37,393 bases of DNA from Streptomyces sp. Ncost-T10-10d. Lineage in GTDB: Bacteria; Actinomycetota; Actinomycetes; Streptomycetales; Streptomycetaceae. Every line of letters starts with the position of its first letter. Position 1 is the stretch's first letter. The notes beneath the pieces are model-generated. The model saw only the letters and a list, made by a program, of their open reading frames with translations. It did not search any database and was not told where the DNA came from. Location: positions 1 to 37,393 of the forward strand of contig NZ_FMDF01000056.1 of the NCBI RefSeq assembly GCF_900091955.1, given 5' to 3'. Positions 32,354 through 37,393 of this stretch are shown piece by piece. Position numbers and translations under genes: made by a program.

Positions 32354-32368
32354 CTGACTATCCGTCAG
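32354..32368. promoter_or_regulatory. Palindromic operator, copy 2 (ligase/thiolase divergent promoter)
   Basis: On the minus strand CTGACGGATAGTCAG; arms CTGAC / GTCAG with a 5-nt centre. It is 24 nt before the ligase ATG and 53 nt before the first possible thiolase start, so one repressor dimer could control both directions. It matches copy 1 at 26680-26694 in 13 of 15 positions. Confidence 0.65.
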
Positions 32369-32421
32369 ATTAGCTGTAGCCTCAGCCGCTGTCAGCAGTC
32401 ATGACGGTCTCGGAGGTGGCG

Positions 32422-33569
32422 GTGGCGGCACTCAAGGACGTGACAGCGATAGCCGGCATAGGACAGACGGCCTTCGCGAAGCAACTGCCCGAATCCGAGA
32501 AGACATTGGCCTGCCGGGCCATCGTCGCGGCGCTCGACGACGCGGGCATCGCCGCCTCGGAGGTGGATGCCTTCGCCTCGTACACGATGGAGGAGACCGA
32601 CGAGGTCGAGGTCGCCAAGGCCATCGGGGCGGGCGATGTGACCTTCTTCAGCAAGGTGGGATTCGGGGGCGGCGGCTCGTGCGCGACGATCGCGCATCTC
32701 GCCGCCGCCGTGGCGACCGGGCAGGCGAGCGTCGGCGTCGCCTGGCGGTCACGGAAGCGGGGGTCGGGGCCCCGGCCCTGGAAGAACACCGCCGTGCAAC
32801 TGCCCACCCCGCCCAGTGGACCCGTCCTTACGGGCTGCTGCGGCCGGCCGACGAGATCGGGATGCTGGCGCGCAGGTACATGCACGAGTACGGGGCGACC
32901 CGCGACCATCTCTTCAACGTCGCGCTCGCCTGCCGCAACCGCGCCAACCAGAACCCGGACGCGGTGATGTACGAACGGCCGCTGACCCGCGACATGTATA
33001 TGACCTCGCGCTGGATCAGCGAGCCGCTCTGCCTCTTCGACAACTGCCTGGAGACCGACGGGGCACTGGCCTGCGTCATCGTCTCGGCGGAGCGGGCCCG
33101 CGACTGCCGGCAGAAACCCGTCTACATCCACTCCGTCGCCCAGGGGCTGCCCGCCCAGCACCACGGCATGGTCAATTACTGGAACGACGACCCGCTCACC
33201 GGACCCGCGTGGACGGCCGCCCGGCAGCTGTGGAAGCAGGCCGACTTCGGCCCGGGCGATGTGGATGTCGCGCAGATCTACGACGCGTTCACCCCGCTCA
33301 TTCCGCTCTCCCTGGAGGGCTACGGCTTCTGCGGACGCGGCGAGGGCGCGGCGTTCACCGAGGGCGGGGCGCTGGAGAGCGGCGGGCGGCTGCCCATCAA
33401 CACCGGGGGCGGCGGGCTCAGCGAGGCGTACGTGCATGGCTTCAACCTCATCAACGAGGGCGTGAAGCAGCTGCGCGGCGTCTCCACCGCGCAGGTCCCG
33501 AACGCCGCGACCTGTCTGGTCACCGCCGGTGAGGGCGTTCCCACATCTGCCGTACTGCTGAGGAGTTGA
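32422..33569 (+). pseudogene. Thiolase-like lipid-transfer protein, single-base frameshift
   Basis: SCP-x/thiolase-superfamily protein (Ltp-type), the sort that pairs with a Zn-ribbon/OB-fold partner to act as a retro-aldol or thiolytic enzyme in steroid and fatty-acid side-chain degradation. Likely start GTG 32422 (GGAGG 5 nt upstream, MAALKDVTAIAGIGQTAFAK); ATG 32401 also in frame. The first frame holds up to KNTAVQLPTP (codon 32809-32811); the continuation AQWTRPYGLLRPADEIGML is one base out. Adding a G after 32811 restores a 382-residue protein with the normal QIYDAFTPLIPLSLEGYGF and NTGGGGLSEAYVHG motifs. As written no complete protein is made. Everything else is conserved, so recent loss or a sequencing error. 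Confidence 0.82.
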
Positions 33570-33574
33570 CCGGG

Positions 33575-34015
33575 ATGGATGCTCTGCTGCTGCCCGTCGT
33601 GGACGAGGACGGCGCGCCCTTCTGGGAGTACGCGGCCCGCGGCGAACTCCGCGTCCAGGCCTGCGCCGCCCCGGAGTGCGGAAGGCTCCGCTTCCCGCCC
33701 CGGCCGTGCTGCCCGCACTGCCAGTCCTTCGAGAGCGAGTGGCGGCCGGTGAGCGGACGCGGCCGCATCTGGTCGTACGTGCTGCCGCATCCGCCGTTGC
33801 TGCCCGCGTACGCCGCGCAGGCCCCGTACAACGCCGTCGTGGTCGAGCTGGCCGACGCCCCGGACATCCGGCTGGTCGGGAATGTGGTGAGCGGTCCGGA
33901 AGCCCCGCTGGACTCGGTCGATCCGGGGCGGCTGCGGATCGGGGCGCCGGTGCGGGTGGTGTTCTGCCCGGCCGGTTCCGGGGTGACCCTGGTGCGTTGG
34001 CTGCTGGAGAGGTGA
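33575..34015 (+). CDS. Zn-ribbon/OB-fold (DUF35) partner protein of the thiolase-like enzyme
   Basis: 146 residues. A short N-terminal helix (FWEYAARGELRVQACA) precedes a zinc ribbon, with Cys in CAAPEC and CCPHC, and a C-terminal OB fold (GRGRIWSYVLPHPPLLPAYA, PYNAVVVELAD, RLVGNVV, PVRVVFCP). This is the DUF35/ChsH2-C type that binds thiolase-fold proteins and may supply CoA binding. ATG 33575 follows AGGAG at 33561-33565, 6 nt after the thiolase stop, so it belongs to the same operon; its usual partner is exactly the gene that is frameshifted here. Confidence 0.88.
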   Translation: MDALLLPVVDEDGAPFWEYAARGELRVQACAAPECGRLRFPPRPCCPHCQSFESEWRPVSGRGRIWSYVLPHPPLLPAYAAQAPYNAVVVELADAPDIRLVGNVVSGPEAPLDSVDPGRLRIGAPVRVVFCPAGSGVTLVRWLLER

Positions 34016-34021
34016 TCGGTG

Positions 34022-34795
34022 ATGGCGCTGCGGACGGAGACGGACAAGGAGACCGGGGTCGCGCTCGTCACCCTCGACCGGCCCGGGAAACTCAATGCGA
34101 TCGACCTGGCGACGGCCGCCGAACTGACCGCCGCCTGGCGGGCGTTCCGCTTCGACGACGAGGTGCGGGCCGTCGTCCTCACCGGCGCGGGCGGCCGGGC
34201 CTTCTGTACGGGGATCGACCGGGACGTGGACGTGCCGCAGCCCTCGTCCCCGTACACGATCGACGATCCGCTGATCGCGATCGGACCGAAGGCGAACGAC
34301 CTGTGGAAGCCGGTGATCGCGGCCGTGGAGGGGATGGCCTGCGGCGGGGCGTTCTACCTGCTGGGCGAGGCGGAGTTCGTCATCGCGTCCGAGGAGGCGA
34401 CGTTCTTCGACCCGCACACGACGTACGGCATGGTCAGCGCGTACGAGGCAATCTCCATGGCGCAGCGGATGCCGTTCGGCGAGGTGGCCCGGATGTCCCT
34501 GATGGGTACGGCCGAACGGGTCACGGCCCGCCGGGCGTACGAGACCGGGCTGGTCAGTGAGGTGACGGCACCCGGAGACGCAGTGGCGGCGGCGCTGCGG
34601 GCGGCGGGAGTGATCGCCTCGTACCCGACCCGGGCGGTGCAGGGGACCGTACGGGCGGTGTGGTCCGCGAAGGAGGCGGCCAGGGCGCAGGCCATGGCCC
34701 ACGCCCCGCACCTGATCGCACTCGGGAACTTGCCGCCGGAGCGGCAGGCCGAGTTGTTCCGGGGGCGGGGCGGCAACGAGTTCCGGACGCGTTGA
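34022..34795 (+). CDS. Enoyl-CoA hydratase/isomerase family protein
   Basis: Crotonase-fold enzyme, 257 residues, presumably hydrating or isomerising an enoyl-CoA in the pathway of the adjacent thiolase and ligase. Oxyanion-hole regions are GAGGRAFCTGID and GMACGGAFYLLGEAEFVIAS, followed by FFDPHTTYGMV. ATG 34022 follows GGAGAGG with good spacing; a GTG at 34019 is the alternative. It starts 6 nt after the OB-fold stop and ends the operon. The usual catalytic Glu pair positions cannot be confirmed by eye, so hydratase versus isomerase is open. Confidence 0.9.
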   Translation: MALRTETDKETGVALVTLDRPGKLNAIDLATAAELTAAWRAFRFDDEVRAVVLTGAGGRAFCTGIDRDVDVPQPSSPYTIDDPLIAIGPKANDLWKPVIAAVEGMACGGAFYLLGEAEFVIASEEATFFDPHTTYGMVSAYEAISMAQRMPFGEVARMSLMGTAERVTARRAYETGLVSEVTAPGDAVAAALRAAGVIASYPTRAVQGTVRAVWSAKEAARAQAMAHAPHLIALGNLPPERQAELFRGRGGNEFRTR

Positions 34796-34797
34796 GG

Positions 34798-35355
34798 TCA
34801 GTAGCTCAACTCGGCCTCGACCCGGCACTTCTTCACCCGGGAGACCTTGCTCGGGCTGTCCATCCGCACGGAGACGGTCCTGGTCTCGCCACCCTCGGCG
34901 TCCACCTTCGCCTCACCGGTGTCGACGGTGTTGCCCCGTGCGTCGAGGAAGGTCACATCGACTTCGTAGGTGTGCGAGCCGACGGCGTTCGCCGTGAGCC
35001 GGACGGTGGAGGTGGTGACGGCCTTGCGCTTGCCCTTGCGGGGCTGGGCGCAGCGGAAGACGTACGCCTGGGGCGCGTCCGAAGCGGTGGCGCTCGGGGT
35101 CGGCGTCTCGTAGCCGGTACTGCCGGAGGAACTGCTCGACGAGTCGTAGTCGTTGTCGTTGTCGTTGTAATCGTTGTCGTGGTAGCTGCCGTTGCTCTTC
35201 TTGGAGTTGGAGCATCCACCGCCGCCGCTGCTGCTGCTCGACCCCTTGCTCTTGCTCTTGCCGCTCCGGCCGCCGTGGCTGGAGGTCGAGAAGCCGGTGA
35301 GTGCGAGCACCACCACGACCAGTACCGCGGAAAGCTTTATGTGCTGCCGCATCAT
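34798..35355 (-). CDS. Secreted low-complexity protein of unknown function
   Basis: 185 residues. Signal peptide MMRQHIKLSAVLVVVVLALT without a lipobox Cys. Residues about 28-85 are low complexity: a Lys/Ser/Gly run, then Asn-Asp-Tyr repeats (HDNDYNDNDNDYD) and a Ser run. The C-terminal 90 residues form a compact domain with two Cys (VFRCAQPRKGKRK and VKKCRVEAELSY) that could pair, and look like a small beta-sandwich (TVRLTANAVGSHTYEVDVTF). It converges on the hydratase gene with a 2-nt gap. No family is recognised. A position between afsS and afsK makes it a candidate conserved neighbour of that locus. Confidence 0.78.
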   Translation of the reverse strand: MMRQHIKLSAVLVVVVLALTGFSTSSHGGRSGKSKSKGSSSSSGGGGCSNSKKSNGSYHDNDYNDNDNDYDSSSSSSGSTGYETPTPSATASDAPQAYVFRCAQPRKGKRKAVTTSTVRLTANAVGSHTYEVDVTFLDARGNTVDTGEAKVDAEGGETRTVSVRMDSPSKVSRVKKCRVEAELSY

Positions 35356-35546
35356 CGATGCAGCCCCCCTTGTGATGTTGTCTGTGCCGTTGTCTGTGCG
35401 CTTGCTGCCGAATCTGCTGTTGCTGCTGTCGAACGACCGCGCGACACGCTAGCGCAAGGTGCGGGGGTCAGGGGCCGGGCGTAGCGTCGAGGCCGAGAGC
35501 GGTGCTGATTCGTGACGCCGGTCCGCGCACACGCAGGAGGCCGATG

Positions 35547-36224
35547 ATGGTCCGTAACGTCCTCGGCTCGGTCCTGGCTCTCGCAGGAGCGGCGGCCGCC
35601 GTGCTGAGCCCCTTCCGTGACTGGTACGACGGCCGTCTGGGGCGTCATTACCGGATCGACGAGCTGTTCACGGGTTTCACCGGCAGCCGGCCCGGAACGC
35701 TGGGCTCGATCTTCCTGGCCTTTCTCTTCGCCGCCCTGATGGCAGTGGTGGGTGTGGTGCTGCGGTCGCGTCTGCTGGTGGCGTCCGCGGGTGTGCTGGT
35801 GCTCGGGTTCACCGTGCTGTGGATGGTGCGCCAGGGGGAGTCGGTGGGCAGTCTGACGGTCGCGGCCGACGGTTCCGGGCTGCAGTGGGGGGTGGCGAAC
35901 GCGGTGGGCGGCGCGGTGCTGTTGCTGCTGGGTGCGGTGGTGATGCCGGGGCGGCACCGTGGGCGCCGGCCTGCCCGCGGGGGCCATGACCAGCTGTATG
36001 CGGCGCCCGGATCGGAGAATCCGGATACGTGGCCGCCCACGCAGGAGCCGGGGCCCTCCGTGCAGACGAGTACGTTGCCGGAGCCCGAGCCGGACCCGTA
36101 CACAGGGCCCGCTCCGGCGGCCCGCCGCGAGAGTCCGCCTCCGGGCCCGGAGGACCAGGACACGGCCCCGCACCCCGTCACACCGGACGAAGGGCCCGAT
36201 CCGCGGCGGCCTCCGTCCTCCTGA
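35547..36224 (+). CDS. Membrane protein with four helices and a proline-rich tail
   Basis: 225 residues from ATG 35547 (AGGAGG 6 nt upstream; ATG 35544 also possible). Hydrophobic segments: about 4-22 (NVLGSVLALAGAAAAVLSPF), 47-67, 71-90 and 106-125. After the first helix comes a conserved-looking outer loop (RDWYDGRLGRHYRIDELFTG). The last 95 residues are Pro/Glu/Ser/Arg-rich and probably cytoplasmic and disordered. The family resembles small Streptomyces membrane proteins of unknown function. It ends 60 nt from the end of afsK, convergent. Confidence 0.78.
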   Translation: MVRNVLGSVLALAGAAAAVLSPFRDWYDGRLGRHYRIDELFTGFTGSRPGTLGSIFLAFLFAALMAVVGVVLRSRLLVASAGVLVLGFTVLWMVRQGESVGSLTVAADGSGLQWGVANAVGGAVLLLLGAVVMPGRHRGRRPARGGHDQLYAAPGSENPDTWPPTQEPGPSVQTSTLPEPEPDPYTGPAPAARRESPPPGPEDQDTAPHPVTPDEGPDPRRPPSS

Positions 36225-36284
36225 GGTGACCGACGCCCGGGGTCCCGTCCTCAGACGCCGGACGGGCTCGAGGTGGGCGAGGTG

Positions 36285-37393
36285 TCACGTCCGGGGCCGG
36301 TTGCCCGTGCCCGTTCCCTTCAGCGCGTCCAGTGCGTACACGCAGCGGTCCTTGCTGCACGCGTACACGACACCGCCCCGTGCCACCGGCGAACCCGTGA
36401 TCTCGCCGCCCGTCGCCAGCTTCCAGCGGAGTTGGCCGCCCGCCGCGTCCAGGGTGTACAGGACGTGGTCGGCGGAGCCGAAGTGGACCCGGCCGTCGGC
36501 GACCACCGGGGCTCCCACCACCTCGCCGCCCGCCGCGAACCGCCACTTCGGGGTGCCGGTGACGGCGTCGAGCGTGTACAGGGCGCTGCCGCTGCCGACA
36601 TGGACGTTCCCGGCCGTGACCAGGACCGGTTCGATCGACTGGCGGGCCTCCGTTGCGATGCGCCAGCGGTCCTTGCCGGTCGCGGCGTCGATCGCGTACA
36701 CCGTGCCGAGGTAGTCGGCGAGGTACACGCCGCCGCCGGTGACGGCGGGCCCGGGTGCGAACGCGGGCGGGCAGAGGAAGACCGCGGGCGACTCGAAGTG
36801 CCAGCGGACATGACCGGACACGTTGTCGACGGCCAGGACCCGGGCCCCCGCGCTGACGTACACGAAACCGTCCGGCGCCGGGGTCACCCGGACCGGCACA
36901 CCGCCGCAGGAGGCCGCGTCGCCGATGGGGTACGACCAGCGTTCGACGCCGGTACGGGCGTCGACGGCGCGCAGCCGGGCGTCCTGCCACAGGTAGACCG
37001 TGCCGTCGTGGATCGCGGGCCCGGCCTCCGCCGTCTCGAAGTCGGTCTGTACGCCGCTGCTCTCCCACAGCTTCTCGCCCGTGGACGCCTCCCACGCCTG
37101 GACGCCGCCGCCCCGGGTGCCGGTGACGACGGTGCCGCGGTCGGCCTTGAGGGAGTACACCCAGGCATCCGTCTGCAGCCGCCACCGCTCGGCGCCGGTC
37201 GCCGCGTCCAGGGCGTACAGCGACGGCCCGTCGGAGGCGTGGATACGGCCGCCCTCGACGGCCATCACCCAGGCCACGTCCCGGGTCTTGAACTGGCGCC
37301 GCCCGTTGCCGACGTCCAGGGCGTGCACCTCGAACGACGTGACGTAGAGGAGGTCCCCGGCGACGACGGGCGTCCCCCAGACGTCGTTGGACA
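36285..37393 (-). CDS. afsK: AfsK C-terminal beta-propeller (kinase domain outside window)
   Basis: AfsK is the Ser/Thr kinase that phosphorylates AfsR and, by the polarity protein DivIVA, also affects hyphal branching. Only the C-terminal 369 residues are inside the window; the frame is open to the right edge (first visible residues SNDVWGTPVVAGDLLYVTSF). The part seen is the PQQ-like beta-propeller, with repeated blades such as ALDVGNGRRQFKTRDVAW, ALDAATGAERWRLQTDAWVY, AVDARTGVERWSYPIGDAA, AIDAATGKDRWRIATEA, TLDAVTGTPKWRFAAGG and TLDAAGGQLRWKLATGG. The ending ACSKDRCVYALDALKGTGTG and the whole order match what I recall of S. coelicolor AfsK closely. It supports the identification of afsR and afsS upstream. 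Confidence 0.92.
   Translation of the reverse strand, partial: SNDVWGTPVVAGDLLYVTSFEVHALDVGNGRRQFKTRDVAWVMAVEGGRIHASDGPSLYALDAATGAERWRLQTDAWVYSLKADRGTVVTGTRGGGVQAWEASTGEKLWESSGVQTDFETAEAGPAIHDGTVYLWQDARLRAVDARTGVERWSYPIGDAASCGGVPVRVTPAPDGFVYVSAGARVLAVDNVSGHVRWHFESPAVFLCPPAFAPGPAVTGGGVYLADYLGTVYAIDAATGKDRWRIATEARQSIEPVLVTAGNVHVGSGSALYTLDAVTGTPKWRFAAGGEVVGAPVVADGRVHFGSADHVLYTLDAAGGQLRWKLATGGEITGSPVARGGVVYACSKDRCVYALDALKGTGTGNRPRT

Noticed and set aside
32679..33569. Programmed ribosomal frameshifting in the thiolase-like gene
   Set aside because: No slippery heptamer or downstream structure is evident, and intact homologues of this family are single-frame; a simple one-base loss explains it.
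36225..36284. Terminator between the membrane protein gene and afsK
   Set aside because: Only a 6-bp CCCGTC/GACGGG pairing with a long loop and no T run; too weak to call.

Overview
The window is high-GC DNA (very strong G/C at third codon positions) from a Streptomyces-type actinomycete. The identification rests on the nuoA-G gene order and its actinobacterial C-terminal extension of NuoE, futalosine-pathway menaquinone genes (mqnA, mqnC), a WhiJ-type XRE/DUF397/ATPase module, a rare TTA codon, and above all an afsR-afsS-afsK locus, which is a Streptomyces hallmark. No tRNA, rRNA, IS element or CRISPR array was seen.

Layout. (1) 1-6636, minus strand: start of the complex I operon, nuoA-nuoB-nuoC-nuoD-nuoE-nuoF-nuoG, mostly with ATGA/GTGA/TGATG overlaps; nuoG runs off the left edge. 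A close match to a Rex operator lies upstream of nuoA. (2) 6637-11225: a long regulatory gap, a secreted NlpC/P60 cell-wall hydrolase, an MFS exporter and an acyltransferase-3 membrane protein. (3) 11259-13679: anti-sigma-type ATPase, XRE-DUF5753 regulator, DUF397 protein, then an unknown 133-residue protein with a TTA codon behind a perfect 24-bp palindrome. (4) 13758-15675: WecA/MraY-type sugar-phosphate transferase, a VOC protein and a broken coding remnant. (5) 15641-23762: quinone block with a menaquinone reductase-like flavoprotein, MenG, a DUF3152 metalloprotease-like protein, a degenerate amidohydrolase-like protein, MqnC, a membrane Ser/Thr kinase and MqnA. Together with nuo this is respiratory-chain biology: menaquinone synthesis next to the enzyme that reduces it. 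(6) 24140-25357: cold-shock protein with a structured leader, and a MerR/GyrI regulator.

(7) 25429-37393 is the most interesting part. afsR (26921-29903) would encode exactly 993 residues but is broken by one extra T at 28742/28743, separating the DNA-binding and NB-ARC part from the TPR part. It is followed by an AfsR/PHO-type 11-nt direct repeat, a structured leader, afsS (62 residues, four DMHAT repeats), and then a second, unannotated-looking ORF that joins a Sec-type signal sequence to the same TTQDTHAT repeat. The C-terminal beta-propeller of AfsK is at the right edge. Interleaved with these genes is a catabolic set: an amidohydrolase before afsR, and a CoA ligase, thiolase-like protein (also with a 1-nt frameshift), OB-fold partner and enoyl-CoA hydratase between afsS and afsK. 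The amidohydrolase and the ligase/thiolase divergon carry near-identical palindromes directly upstream of their starts, so they appear to be one regulon wrapped around afsR-afsS.

All assignments come from reading translations and motifs; no database search was run.
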